Counted from the stretch's first letter, positions 15,910 through 24,535 are shown. The stretch: DNA of 64,000 bases from Actinomadura citrea (GCF_013409045.1 NZ_JACCBT010000001.1:8658669-8722668); one strand, 5' to 3'. Notes: generated from the letters alone by a model not told the origin. Translations and numbers: made by a program.

Positions 15910-17885
15910 CCGGATCCAACGCCTCTGCGACGAACTATGCGGGGGACCGGGCCTACGTCGGTGTCCAGGCTGCGACCGTGCACGGCGGCATCCATTACTA
16001 CACGCTCTCCGCGGATGCCTCGCCAGCGGAACGGTTCGAGACCGGTGTCAGCCTGCTCGACGGCGGCATGCCTGGCAAGGCGCGGCAACTCATGCAAGGA
16101 GCCGTCATGGACGGCCAAGGGGGAAACGAAGCCTGCTTCCACTTACAGCTCGCCTTGGTCAGTGGCCGGACCCGGCACGAGATGCCTCCAGATGACGCCA
16201 GGATGCTGCGGCATGCGCCGACCATGTGCCACGTCTCCGGCGGAGACGCCTGGGCTGATGGGGTGAAGACCATCGGGCGCCTGTTGGATGCCGCACGGCT
16301 GCCCGACGCGGATCTTCGTCCCCTCCTCAAAGATCTCGACGGGCTCGGCGAGCCTCAGCGAACGATGCTCCTTAGGCATATGGAGTTGTTCCTAGAAGGA
16401 CCACTTCAAAATGAGATGTGGAAGCGCTCCCTGGAAAGCGCCGAACAACACCAAATGGTGAATGACCGGACCGACCGTGTCTGGAAGTTCTTCGAGCCGA
16501 AGCCCCTGCGTCCCCGGCTCCGCGACCCACGACCTCCCGACACTCCTATGGGCTCCTGGCTTCAGGCGGTGTCGGCAACCACGATCCTGGCCGCGGCGGC
16601 GTTCTACATCGGCTACCTTCTGGCCCGGGAGCTCCAGGTGCTCGCGGTGCTCATGTACCTGCTGAGCATCGGCGGCGGCTACTTCGCCGCGCGCGGTGGT
16701 CTGGAGTGGCGGTTCCGATTGGAACGGCGCCGGGCGAAGGACGCAGAGTACGCACCACCTCGCGCTCGTCCGGCCAGCGCACCTTCTGGCGGCTTCGCCC
16801 GCAAGGTCGACCAACGCTTCGACCACTATTTCGCCAAGTACGTTCCGCGCAACGCGAGCCGCTCAGCTTGGCTGGACGGTACCGCCGGGATTCGTCAGAG
16901 CATCCGGGACGAGATCGTCCATGTCTATCGGGAGGAGCGGACAGGAGTCGAACGCATCGCCTGGCTGATCCGGTACCGCGTGAGCGAGGTCAGGAAGCGG
17001 TGGGAGGACGGCACGCTGTGGGACTACCGCCGGGAACTCGCCGTGGCCCGGTCCACGAAGGTCGTGACCCTCCTCGGCCTCGCCACATGCGTCGCGGGAG
17101 CCTCCCAGGCGATAGTGACCGCGACCCAGGTCGCTCCCCTGGGCGCGACGCGTTCGACGGCTATCGCACTCGCTGCGGGATTCGTGGCCGTCCGCGCCTG
17201 GCTGCGCATCGTCCTTGAACGCCGACGGCACGCCGCCGACCAAGCCGAGGCCGCGCAGACGCTGGCCGCATGCCATGCGGCCTTCCAGCGCTGGCGAAAG
17301 AAGCTGGCTGACAAACCCTCGGATCTGGAGATGGCCGCATGGTTGGACTGCGACCGGAAACTACTGCTGGCCGAAGCGCTACGACACTACGGACTGTCCA
17401 TGAGCGACCTGATCGCTCACGCCTTCATCGAAGCGCCTGGCACCCCCAATCGACGTGCGCGTGTGAAGGACGGTCCATGGCGCTACACGCGGTATCGCCT
17501 ACTCCTGTTCCTTCTCACACCTGACGGGATACGCCAGTTCCAGGCCGAACTCGACTTCAGGCAGAGCATCTTCCGCGGCCATGAACGCACCAACTACCGC
17601 TACGAGGCCGTCGCGGCAGTGCGAGTGCACCAAGCGGAGCGCGATGAACGCAAGTTCGAACTCGCACTCATCAACGGCGAGCAGATCGAGGTCGAGGTGC
17701 TGACCTCGGGTACGGAAGAGCTACTGATGGACGAGACCCCTGGCGTGGTCGCGGAGGCCACGCTGGACTCCGCAGGCCTCAAGCACACCCTTCACGTCCT
17801 GGAGGGCGTCGCCGCCGAAGGCAAGCGATGGATCGCTCAGGAACGCCGAAGAAGGACCGAGCGTGTGGGTCCGCTTCCACACTGA
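15906..17885 (+). CDS. Four-helix membrane protein with N-terminal amyloid-type motif
   Basis: 659 residues. The N-terminus (14-32) is Asp-Arg-Ala-Tyr followed by VGVQAATVHGGIH, nearly identical to the motif in the preceding protein. Then comes a helical region (about 38-200), two membrane helices (about 217-265), a basic cytosolic helical region, two more membrane helices (about 385-440), and a C-terminal cytosolic part of about 210 residues. There is no NTPase or nuclease motif. GC content is visibly lower than in neighbours, which suggests transfer. The ATG overlaps the upstream stop. It could be a membrane-acting effector or anchor recruited through motif-motif assembly. I do not recognise a named family. 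Confidence 0.78.
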   Translation: MTGSNASATNYAGDRAYVGVQAATVHGGIHYYTLSADASPAERFETGVSLLDGGMPGKARQLMQGAVMDGQGGNEACFHLQLALVSGRTRHEMPPDDARMLRHAPTMCHVSGGDAWADGVKTIGRLLDAARLPDADLRPLLKDLDGLGEPQRTMLLRHMELFLEGPLQNEMWKRSLESAEQHQMVNDRTDRVWKFFEPKPLRPRLRDPRPPDTPMGSWLQAVSATTILAAAAFYIGYLLARELQVLAVLMYLLSIGGGYFAARGGLEWRFRLERRRAKDAEYAPPRARPASAPSGGFARKVDQRFDHYFAKYVPRNASRSAWLDGTAGIRQSIRDEIVHVYREERTGVERIAWLIRYRVSEVRKRWEDGTLWDYRRELAVARSTKVVTLLGLATCVAGASQAIVTATQVAPLGATRSTAIALAAGFVAVRAWLRIVLERRRHAADQAEAAQTLAACHAAFQRWRKKLADKPSDLEMAAWLDCDRKLLLAEALRHYGLSMSDLIAHAFIEAPGTPNRRARVKDGPWRYTRYRLLLFLLTPDGIRQFQAELDFRQSIFRGHERTNYRYEAVAAVRVHQAERDERKFELALINGEQIEVEVLTSGTEELLMDETPGVVAEATLDSAGLKHTLHVLEGVAAEGKRWIAQERRRRTERVGPLPH

Positions 17886-17977
17886 TTCCTGCAGCGCAGC
17901 ATCACCGTTACGGCGTCGTCGGGGCATCGCGGGCGCAGGACCGATGAGGTTTCGACCCGGGGGCGGTCAATACGGTT

Positions 17978-18847
17978 ATGACTGAGCAGATGCTCCAGAC
18001 TCCCGAGGTCAGCCTCGTCTACGACGTTCACGGTCCGCTGCCGCCCGCCGACGGACGCCCGCCGTTGTTCATGATCGGCCAGCCCATGGGGGCGAGCGGG
18101 TTCGGCACGTTGGCGTCGCTCTTTTCCGAGCGCACCGTGATCACCTACGATCCGCGCGGCATCGGCCGCAGCACGCGTAGGGACGGACGGGTCGACCACG
18201 CGCCCCAGATCCAGGCCACCGACGTGCACGGGGTCATCGAGGCGCTCGGCGCAGGCCCGGTCGAGATGTTCGCCAGCAGCGGCGGTGCGGTGACCGCGCT
18301 CGCCCTCGTGACGGCACACCCCGACGACCTGACGACGCTGGTGGCGCACGAGCCGCCGCTCATGCGAGTGCTCCCCGACGCCCAAGCCGCCGAGCGCGCA
18401 TGGGCCGGCGTTCGGGACGCCTACGAGACCAAGGGGTCCGGCGCCGGCATGGCGGCGTTCATCGCCATGACGTCGTGGCAGGGCGACTTCACCGACGACT
18501 ACTTCGCCCAGCCCGCTCCGGACCCCGCCGCGTTCGGGATGCCGAGCGAGGATGACGGATCCCGTGATGATCCGCTGCTGTCCGACCGGTCGTCGGCGGT
18601 GACCGCCTACCAGCCCGATCTGGACGCGCTGACCGCGGCACCCACGCGGATCGTGATCGCGGTGGGTGAGGAGTCTCTGGAGACCTTCACCGGACGCACC
18701 TCCGTGGCGATGGCCGAGCTGCTCGGTCAGCGGGCAACGGTGTTCCCGAGCCATCACGGAGGCTTCGCCGGCGGCGAGTTCGGCTACGCCGGGCAGCCTG
18801 AGGCCTTCGCGCGCAAGCTGCGCGAGGTCCTGGACGAGGTCGGCTGA
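17978..18847 (+). CDS. Alpha/beta-hydrolase
   Basis: 289 residues with a standard alpha/beta-hydrolase core. The oxyanion region is Gly-Gln-Pro-Met-Gly-Ala. An Asp-Pro-Arg-Gly-Ile-Gly-Arg-Ser turn follows, then the nucleophile elbow Ala-Ser-Ser-Gly-Gly (about 99-103, with Ala replacing the first Gly). A late Ser-His-His-Gly-Gly-Phe supplies the catalytic His. No signal peptide. No ribosome binding site precedes ATG 17978. Substrate unknown; similar proteins act on small esters or epoxides. Confidence 0.88.
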   Translation: MTEQMLQTPEVSLVYDVHGPLPPADGRPPLFMIGQPMGASGFGTLASLFSERTVITYDPRGIGRSTRRDGRVDHAPQIQATDVHGVIEALGAGPVEMFASSGGAVTALALVTAHPDDLTTLVAHEPPLMRVLPDAQAAERAWAGVRDAYETKGSGAGMAAFIAMTSWQGDFTDDYFAQPAPDPAAFGMPSEDDGSRDDPLLSDRSSAVTAYQPDLDALTAAPTRIVIAVGEESLETFTGRTSVAMAELLGQRATVFPSHHGGFAGGEFGYAGQPEAFARKLREVLDEVG

Positions 18848-18902
18848 TCAGGCGGGCGCCCCCGCGCTCAACCAGTGAGCCCTGCGCCTCGCGCGTGCAG
18901 AA

Positions 18903-18930
18903 GGTCCCGGCGGGCTTGGCCACCGGGACC
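18903..18930. terminator. Bidirectional hairpin between convergent genes
   Basis: An 8-bp perfect stem, GGTCCCGG (18903-18910) with CCGGGACC (18923-18930), lies between the hydrolase stop and the convergent DUF397 stop. Confidence 0.6.
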
Positions 18931-18944
18931 CCGCTGGAGGGTTG

Positions 18945-19145
18945 TTAGAGGTCGAGGGTGCCGGCCTTCGCGTGAGTGAGGAGGCGGGTGAACGTGGGGA
19001 GGTCGAGGGCGAGGTGACCGCCCTCGGGGTTCTTGCCGTCCCGGATGCCGATGGCGGTCGGCGACTGGGCGACCTCCACGCACTCCTGCTCAGAGTTGCT
19101 GCGACTGCTCTTGCGCCTCGTAGCTCCTGCGAAGTCAGCGTTCAT
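18945..19145 (-). CDS. DUF397 protein
   Basis: 66 residues, a complete DUF397 domain: Trp-lacking N-terminus with Arg-Arg-Lys-Ser-Ser-Arg-Ser-Asn, then Glu-Cys-Val-Glu-Val-Ala, Ile-Gly-Ile-Arg-Asp-Gly-Lys and a final Phe-Thr-Arg-Leu-Leu helix. These small proteins normally partner XRE/DUF5753 regulators (BldB-like pairs) in actinomycetes. Its ATG overlaps the stop of the adjacent XRE gene, which is broken here, so this member may be orphaned. Confidence 0.9.
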   Translation of the reverse strand: MNADFAGATRRKSSRSNSEQECVEVAQSPTAIGIRDGKNPEGGHLALDLPTFTRLLTHAKAGTLDL

Positions 19146-19591
19146 GGTCCGATCATCTCCCTGGCGTCCTCTTGGAACCGGGCGTTGTTCTTGATCGCGA
19201 GCGTAGTCAGAGGTCTGAAAGAGACCCGGGATCAGCTCGGTCGAGTACGACGCCAGGCTTCTGGCGGCCTCCTCCAGGCCGATGAAGAGATCGAAGCTCT
19301 CCGGGATCACGTCGCCGTAGGCGTGCCACCATCCCTTTCCCTTGGTGTCCTTGACCAGGCCCATCAGGGCGACCTTCAGTTCCTCGGGTGCGCCGTACAC
19401 ACGGCACATGGTCTCCACGTCGTGAGAACGCAGGGACGTTTGGCCGGTCTCGACCCTCCACATCTTTGCTTTGGACCATTCGAGCGCTTCGCCGCGACAT
19501 GTACGGTTAAGCGCGCATTAGTCCGGAGCTCGCGGAGGTACCGGCCAAGTTGCCGCCGGGGGACGGTCGAACCCGTGGTTGCTTCCGACAC
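19142..19591 (-). pseudogene. Decayed XRE/DUF5753 regulator
   Basis: The GTG start at 19591 has GGAGG upstream. The reading begins with the XRE helix-turn-helix (Gln-Leu-Gly-Arg-Tyr-Leu-Arg-Glu-Leu-Arg-Thr). A one-base deletion near 19490 shifts the frame; the HTH continues in the next frame as Ala-Leu-Glu-Trp-Ser-Lys-Ala-Lys-Met-Trp-Arg-Val-Glu-Thr-Gly-Gln. The DUF5753 part stops after Pro-Gly-Leu-Phe-Gln-Thr-Ser-Asp-Tyr-Ala. It then jumps (near 19200, again with a frame change) to a typical C-terminus, Ala-Ile-Lys-Asn-Asn-Ala-Arg-Phe-Gln-Glu-Asp-Ala-Arg-Glu-Met. About 130 internal codons are missing relative to the usual 280-residue family. Confidence 0.85.
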
Positions 19592-20007
19592 TCACATCAC
19601 CTCCATCTCGCATCTCGGGGGCCGCCTTTCACCCGGAATGAAAGCATCCCCCTCACTCGGCTCGCAACAGGTCTCTGACCTGCGAAAATTCCCGACAGAG
19701 AATCGATCCGATTGCTTGCGGACCACGCTTTCATGGTGCTCTACTCAGAGTCAGCACGGGAGTGAAACACGATAATCCGTGATCACATCGAGCCGGACAG
19801 GGCACCCGTTCCGCGCATCGCCGTAGCAAAAGGACCAACCAGCCCCCGCAGCCAGAAGAGGCCGATCATGAAAAACAACCGACGACCCCCGGGCGGCTCC
19901 CGCCGGGCGCCAGGAGCGTGACCCCCGTGGGAGCGCACGAGCGGACTTCCCAAGGACACCGCTTTCCGCCGCCACTCCCCGAACTGAGCCGAACACGCGG
20001 ACCCGCC
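19592..20007. other. Divergent intergenic region
   Basis: 416 bp between the decayed XRE gene and a rightward small-gene pair. It is AT-richer than neighbours (about 19640-19780). No coding sequence is seen; it probably holds divergent promoters. No clear -35/-10 pair can be named. Confidence 0.4.
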
Positions 20008-20298
20008 ATGGCGATCCCGCAACGCGAGCGGATCACTTTTCTCGTCCTTCTCGCGGACGTTCTGGCCCCATGGGCCGACGCGGTGACCGCGTTCGCCGTG
20101 ATCGAGGGTTTCGCCGTCCTCAACGTGATCCCCGTGGAGCCGGCACGCGGCGCCCTGACAATCGGGTGCCGCTACAGCAGGCATGGGGCCTGGTGGCTCT
20201 ACCACGTCCACAGCGGCGAACTCATCGGACCGGCGAACGACCTGGCCGGAGCGGCACGCCTGATCAGCAACCAGATGAAGGTGGCGGCAGCGGCATGA
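20008..20298 (+). CDS. Small hypothetical protein
   Basis: 96 residues from ATG 20008. It contains a hydrophobic N-terminal helix (Ile-Thr-Phe-Leu-Val-Leu-Leu-Ala-Asp-Val-Leu-Ala-Pro-Trp) and a beta-rich middle (Arg-Gly-Ala-Leu-Thr-Ile-Gly-Cys-Arg-Tyr; Trp-Trp-Leu-Tyr-His-Val). Its stop overlaps the next gene by ATGA. Paired small proteins of this type are often found beside XRE/DUF397 loci in actinomycetes. Function unknown. Confidence 0.65.
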   Translation: MAIPQRERITFLVLLADVLAPWADAVTAFAVIEGFAVLNVIPVEPARGALTIGCRYSRHGAWWLYHVHSGELIGPANDLAGAARLISNQMKVAAAA

Positions 20299-20591
20299 CT
20301 GCGTCGATTCCAGGCGGCTCCAGCGAGGACTCGAAGGGTGCGGAGTTCACGACCACGCTGGCGAACCTGCTGCGAGGTCAGAAGCTCGCGGTCGAGAGCG
20401 TCTCCGCTCTGCGGTTGCGCGTGGCGAAGGAACCGGAGGCCTGCGGCGTGGAGGTCGAGTGCTGTCGCCGTGCGAACGACGGCGATCGCTGGTGGTTCGT
20501 CCAGGGCGGTATCTGGATGTGCGAGGCCGACAGTCCTGTCAACGCCGTCGTGCTGGTGAAAGCGGCGCTTGGCGCGGAGGCGGACCGGTGA
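20295..20591 (+). CDS. Small hypothetical protein, partner of the preceding gene
   Basis: 98 residues, starting on an ATGA overlap with the previous gene, so the two are translationally coupled. Beta-strand segments (Leu-Arg-Leu-Arg-Val-Ala; Val-Glu-Val-Glu-Cys-Cys-Arg) and an aromatic patch (Arg-Trp-Trp-Phe-Val-Gln-Gly-Gly-Ile-Trp-Met) resemble the first protein of the pair, suggesting duplication. No membrane segment. Function unknown. Confidence 0.65.
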   Translation: MTASIPGGSSEDSKGAEFTTTLANLLRGQKLAVESVSALRLRVAKEPEACGVEVECCRRANDGDRWWFVQGGIWMCEADSPVNAVVLVKAALGAEADR

Positions 20592-21010
20592 GATCAGCCG
20601 TGAGTTCGAGTGTCACCGCGCCAAGGCCGGAAACGCGGCGCTTTGACCTTCCCGCGACGCCCTCGACCACTCCCCCGTAGGCGATCTGGGCCGCCAAGGC
20701 CCTCGCCAGACGCGGCCGCGCCGAACACGACGTAGCAAGGTCGGGTCCGCCGCTTGTGGAGAGCCTCTCCAAACGCGCTGCAGAGGTGGTGTTCGACAGC
20801 GGCGCGGTCGTCCGCGGAGAAGGCCACCCGGGTGGCCGCTCCACCCTCGGCGCTACCGCAGCCGCTCGAAAGGGCTATTAGTCGCGCTAAAAGCGCCTTG
20901 AGGTTTCGGGCGTTGCCGCGTCAGCGCGCCGAATGCCAGCGTGAAGGAGTCGGCGAGCGGGGGGACGCCGTCCGTCGCGCCATTCCTTTTCGCAGCCGAG
21001 GAGTTTCGAC
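20592..21010. other. Intergenic region
   Basis: 419 bp. A minus-strand frame (20594-20827) beginning Val-Ala-Phe-Ser-Ala-Asp-Asp-Arg-Ala-Ala-Val looks gene-like for about 35 codons and then loses character, so it may be a gene remnant. A near-palindrome, TTAG then TCGCG then CTAA (20877-20889), lies about 120 bases before the next start and is operator-like. Confidence 0.35.
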
Positions 21011-21904
21011 ATGCCCCGACCAGAACAGGTCGGCTTCGCCGGTGATGCGGCGAAGCTCGCCGGTCACCTGTTTCTGCCGGACAACGCCGGCTCTGGCGCT
21101 TCCATCCCGGGGGTGGTGGTCGCCGGGACCTGGACGAGCGTCAAGGAGCAGATGGCCGACCGGTACGCCGGGCAACTGGCCCGGCGTGGCTTCGCGGCCC
21201 TGTCGTTCGACTTCACCGGCTACGGAGAATCGGCGGGTGAGCCGCGCGACTTCGAGTCGCCGGAGCTGAAGGTCCGGGACCTGCGGGCGGCAGCGGACTT
21301 CCTGGCCGGACATCCGGCTGTGGGCGGTGGGCCGCTGGGCGCGCTGGGCGTGTGCGCCGGTGCGATGTACGTCAGCGCCCTCGCCGCCGTGGACGCCGGG
21401 GTCGGGTCGCTCGCCCTGGTGGCGCCGTGGCTGCACGATCGCGGTATCTGCGAGGAGAACTACGGCGGTGCGGAGGGCATTGAGGCGAAGAAGGCGGCGG
21501 CGGCCGAGGCGCGGCGCCGGTACGAGGAGACCGGGGAGGTCGCCTACGTACCGGTGGTCAGCGGGAGCGACCCGGACGCGGCCATGCCGTTCGACATCGA
21601 CTTCTACCTCAACCCGCAGCGTGGCGGGATCCGCCAGTGGCCCAACCGGTTCGCCGTGATGGCCTGGCCGGGGTGGCTCGACTTCGACGGCGTCGCGCTC
21701 GCGCCGAAGGTGGCCGCGCCGGTGCTGCTCGTCCACAGCCAGGACGCCGCCATCCCGGACGGCGCCCGCCGCTTCCACGACGGCCTCGCGGGTCCGAGGA
21801 AGTTCCTGTGGACCGAAGGCACGCAGTTCGACTTCTACGACCAGGCCCCGCAGGTCGGCTTGGCCGCCGACGCGGCGGCCGAGCACTTCGCCCGCACGCT
21901 GTGA
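21011..21904 (+). CDS. Dienelactone hydrolase-like alpha/beta-hydrolase (Cys nucleophile)
   Basis: 297 residues. The hydrolase core shows Gly-Val-Val-Val-Ala-Gly-Thr-Trp near the oxyanion hole, Phe-Asp-Phe-Thr-Gly-Tyr-Gly-Glu-Ser and the nucleophile elbow Gly-Val-Cys-Ala-Gly (about 116-120). Cys replaces Ser, as in dienelactone hydrolases. Val-Leu-Leu-Val-His-Ser-Gln-Asp supplies the acid. GAGGAG is eight bases before ATG 21011. It is followed by a SnoaL-like remnant and an MFS exporter, an arrangement seen in actinomycete small-molecule modification loci. Confidence 0.88.
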   Translation: MPRPEQVGFAGDAAKLAGHLFLPDNAGSGASIPGVVVAGTWTSVKEQMADRYAGQLARRGFAALSFDFTGYGESAGEPRDFESPELKVRDLRAAADFLAGHPAVGGGPLGALGVCAGAMYVSALAAVDAGVGSLALVAPWLHDRGICEENYGGAEGIEAKKAAAAEARRRYEETGEVAYVPVVSGSDPDAAMPFDIDFYLNPQRGGIRQWPNRFAVMAWPGWLDFDGVALAPKVAAPVLLVHSQDAAIPDGARRFHDGLAGPRKFLWTEGTQFDFYDQAPQVGLAADAAAEHFARTL

Positions 21905-21936
21905 GCGTCACGGGCCTCATCCCGACTCGCACCACA

Positions 21937-22119
21937 TACCGTCCCGGCAGGAGATCACCTCACCGCCTCGCCACCGCACATGGGGCTCCGCTGTGGACGC
22001 TCGGCGGCGACTACCGCTGGGAGCTGGCCCGCAGCGGCCGATGGCTCATCACCTCAGTGACGATGACGGCGACCTGGGGCGACGGTAACAAGGACCTGCC
22101 CGCCCAGGCAGCTGGCTGA
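21937..22119 (+). pseudogene. C-terminal remnant of a SnoaL/NTF2-like protein
   Basis: In frame to TGA 22117-22119, the sequence reads Pro-Leu-Trp-Thr-Leu-Gly-Gly-Asp-Tyr-Arg-Trp-Glu-Leu and Trp-Leu-Ile-Thr-Ser-Val-Thr-Met-Thr-Ala-Thr-Trp-Gly-Asp-Gly-Asn. This is the characteristic end of SnoaL-like NTF2 proteins (usually about 130-150 residues). No matching N-terminal half precedes it; the upstream part is replaced by the hydrolase gene and junction sequence. Confidence 0.75.
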
Positions 22120-22187
22120 CCCCACCCGCCCCGCCGCGTGACCCCCTCCGCGTCAGCACACTTTCAGAACGTCTCAGGAGTGCCCTG

Positions 22188-23597
22188 ATGAAGTCCCTGT
22201 CCCCCGCAGCCACCCACGAGCGCGCCGCGGTGCCGGAGGCGCCCCGGGGCGGATCCGCCGTGGTGCTCTGCACCGCCCTGCTGGGCTTCTTTCTCATCTC
22301 GCTGGACGCGTTGATCGTCACCGTCGCGCTGCCCGACATCGGCCGAGGCCTCGGCGGGGGGATGTCCGGGCTGCAGTGGGTGGTGGACGGATACACGCTG
22401 GTCTTCGCCGCCCTGATGCTCTCCGCCGGCGCCCTGTCCGACCGCATCGGTGCGCGGCGGGCGTTCGGTGGCGGACTGGTGCTGTTCGCGCTGGCCTCGG
22501 CCGCGTGCGGATGCGCCCCCGGACTTGGCGCGCTGGTGGCCGCACGCCTGGTTCAGGGGGCGGCGGCGGCGGTGATGATGCCGGCGTCCCTGGCCCTCGT
22601 CCGGCAGAACTTCCCCGACCAGGCGAAACGGGCGCGGGCGATCGCCGTCTGGACCGTGGGCGGCGCCGTCGCGGTGGCGGCGGGTCCGGTGCTCGGCGGG
22701 GCGCTCACGGCCTCCGTGGGCTGGCGCTGGATCTTCTTCGTCAACCTGCCGGCGAGCCTGCTGGCGCTCGCCCTGTTCACCCGGGTGCCGGCCTCCCCGC
22801 GGCTGCCCGCCCGGCTGGACGTGGTCGGCCAGGTGACCGCGGTGGCCGCGATGGGCGGCCTCACCTACGCCGTGATCGAGGGCGGGGCCGAGGGCTTCGG
22901 CCGGCCGCTGGTGGTGGCGGCACTGGCCGTGGCCGCGGCCGCTGCCGTCGCCTTTCTCGTCGCGCAGGCCACAGGCGCGCATCCGATGCTCCCGCTGCCC
23001 CTGTTCCGCTCGCGGGTGGCGGCGGTGTCGATGGTGGTCGGCTTCATGCTCAATGCCGCCTACTACGGCGGGGTGTTCATCTTCAGCCTGTACTTCCAGC
23101 AGCAGCGCGGGCAGTCGGCGCTCGATACCGGTCTGCTGTTCATACCGATGACGGCGCTGGTGGCCGTGGTGAACCTGGCTTCGGCTCGGCTGGCCGGACG
23201 GTTCGGCCCGCGCGTGCCGATGGTGGCGGGGCAACTGCTGGGGGCGGCCGGCCTGGCGGCGCTGACCACGGTCGACGCGCACACCCAGGTCGGGACCGTG
23301 GCGGCGCTGATGGTTCCGGTCGGCCTCGGCGGCGCGCTCGCGGTGCCCGCGCTGACCGCGCTGCTGCTCGACGCGGTCCCCGCGGACCGGGCGGGGACCG
23401 CATCCGCCGTGCTCAACACCGCCCGCCAGGTGGGCGGCGCGCTCGCGGTGGCGGTCTTCGGGGCGTTGCTGACCGGGGCGGGCACGTTCCTGGCCGGAAT
23501 GCGGTGGAGCATGCTGCTCGCGGCAGCCGGGCTCCTGCTGACGGCGGGCGCGACCCTGACGCTGCCGCGAGGCGGGCAACAGCGCGCGGAGCCGTGA
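22188..23597 (+). CDS. MFS drug exporter, DHA2 (EmrB/QacA) family
   Basis: 469 residues, about 14 membrane helices. Helix 1 carries Ser-Leu-Asp-Ala-Leu-Ile-Val-Thr-Val-Ala-Leu-Pro-Asp-Ile, the DHA2 motif D1. The loop between helices 2 and 3 has Gly-Ala-Leu-Ser-Asp-Arg-Ile-Gly-Ala-Arg-Arg (motif A). Helix 5 has Gly-Pro-Val-Leu-Gly-Gly (motif C). AGGAG is eight bases before ATG 22188. It converges on a LysR gene, its most likely regulator. Proton-driven export of a small hydrophobic compound is inferred. Confidence 0.93.
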   Translation: MKSLSPAATHERAAVPEAPRGGSAVVLCTALLGFFLISLDALIVTVALPDIGRGLGGGMSGLQWVVDGYTLVFAALMLSAGALSDRIGARRAFGGGLVLFALASAACGCAPGLGALVAARLVQGAAAAVMMPASLALVRQNFPDQAKRARAIAVWTVGGAVAVAAGPVLGGALTASVGWRWIFFVNLPASLLALALFTRVPASPRLPARLDVVGQVTAVAAMGGLTYAVIEGGAEGFGRPLVVAALAVAAAAAVAFLVAQATGAHPMLPLPLFRSRVAAVSMVVGFMLNAAYYGGVFIFSLYFQQQRGQSALDTGLLFIPMTALVAVVNLASARLAGRFGPRVPMVAGQLLGAAGLAALTTVDAHTQVGTVAALMVPVGLGGALAVPALTALLLDAVPADRAGTASAVLNTARQVGGALAVAVFGALLTGAGTFLAGMRWSMLLAAAGLLLTAGATLTLPRGGQQRAEP

Positions 23598-23611
23598 GAC
23601 TCGCCGGTCCG

Positions 23612-24535
23612 CTACGAGGAAGCCAGGTCCCGATCCGAATGCCGGCCGGCCGGCTGCGGAGCGAACGCGAGGACGGCCTGCACGAGTTCTCGCAGCCTGG
23701 CCGTATCGCCCGCGTGGCGCCACATCAGCGCGTAATCGATGGGCGGGGCGTCCTCGAACGGCACGTACACGATGTCCGGACGGGCGTGGTAGAGCCCCGC
23801 CCGGACGGCGGCCACGGTGGCGCCCTTGCCCGCCCCGACCAGTGAGAGGATCTCCTGCCACCCGGCGGCGGCCGGCCCGTGCTCGATGGAGCGGCCCCGG
23901 GGGGTGCGGCGGGGGAAGTGCACGTCCTGCCAGCGGCGGGACACGCCCACAGCCGTGATCAACGGCAGGACCGCGAGATCCTCCAGCGACACCGTTTCCC
24001 GTGCCGCCAGGGGGTGACCGGCGGGGACGAGAAGGGCGCGGGGTTCGGAGAACACGACGGGACCCACCGCGATCGCCGGGTCTTCGAAGGGAAGCTCGGC
24101 GATCACCAGGTCGACGGCCTCCTCCAGCAGGGCGGCGATGGCCGCGTTGTACGTCTCTTCCTGCAGCTCGACGGTGCACCGGGGATGGCGCGAGTTGAAA
24201 GCCTCGGACGCCTGCACAAAGAGGGCTCCCGACCAGGGGGTGGTGAAGCCTGCTCTCAGCACGCCGCTGATACCCGCGAAGGCCTCGGCCGCATTGCCGA
24301 CGGCACGGCGCACCTGCTGGTGCGCGGGCAGCAGCTCCGCGTAGAGCTGCCGGCCGACCGGGGTGAGGGCCACGTGGTGGCTGCTGCGCTCGAACAGCGC
24401 GCCGCCGAGGCGACGCTCCAGTTTCTTGATCGTCTGGCTGACCCGGCCGGGCGAGACGAGCAGGCGTTCAGCGGTGCGCGTGAAGTTGAGCTCCTCGGCC
24501 AGAGCCAGGAACGTCTCGATCTCGTACCGCTCCAC
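23612..24535 (-). CDS. LysR-family regulator
   Basis: 307 residues from GTG 24535. The N-terminal winged HTH (Glu-Ile-Glu-Thr-Phe-Leu-Ala-Leu-Ala-Glu-Glu-Leu-Asn-Phe-Thr-Arg-Thr-Ala-Glu-Arg) and the linker helix (Lys-Lys-Leu-Glu-Arg-Arg-Leu-Gly) are classic. The C-terminal part is a periplasmic-binding-like effector domain. It faces the MFS gene tail to tail and the VOC/DUF1905 pair head to head (238 bp), so it could control either. Confidence 0.93.
   Translation of the reverse strand: MERYEIETFLALAEELNFTRTAERLLVSPGRVSQTIKKLERRLGGALFERSSHHVALTPVGRQLYAELLPAHQQVRRAVGNAAEAFAGISGVLRAGFTTPWSGALFVQASEAFNSRHPRCTVELQEETYNAAIAALLEEAVDLVIAELPFEDPAIAVGPVVFSEPRALLVPAGHPLAARETVSLEDLAVLPLITAVGVSRRWQDVHFPRRTPRGRSIEHGPAAAGWQEILSLVGAGKGATVAAVRAGLYHARPDIVYVPFEDAPPIDYALMWRHAGDTARLRELVQAVLAFAPQPAGRHSDRDLASS

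Noticed and set aside
20594..20827. A minus-strand 78-codon gene
   Set aside because: Only the first about 35 codons look gene-like and there is no recognisable family; mentioned only as a possible remnant.
22164..24179. Long minus-strand frame opposite the MFS and LysR genes
   Set aside because: Composition (Arg, Gly, His, Gln) and lack of any motif mark it as a shadow of the MFS gene; LysR is read in another frame.
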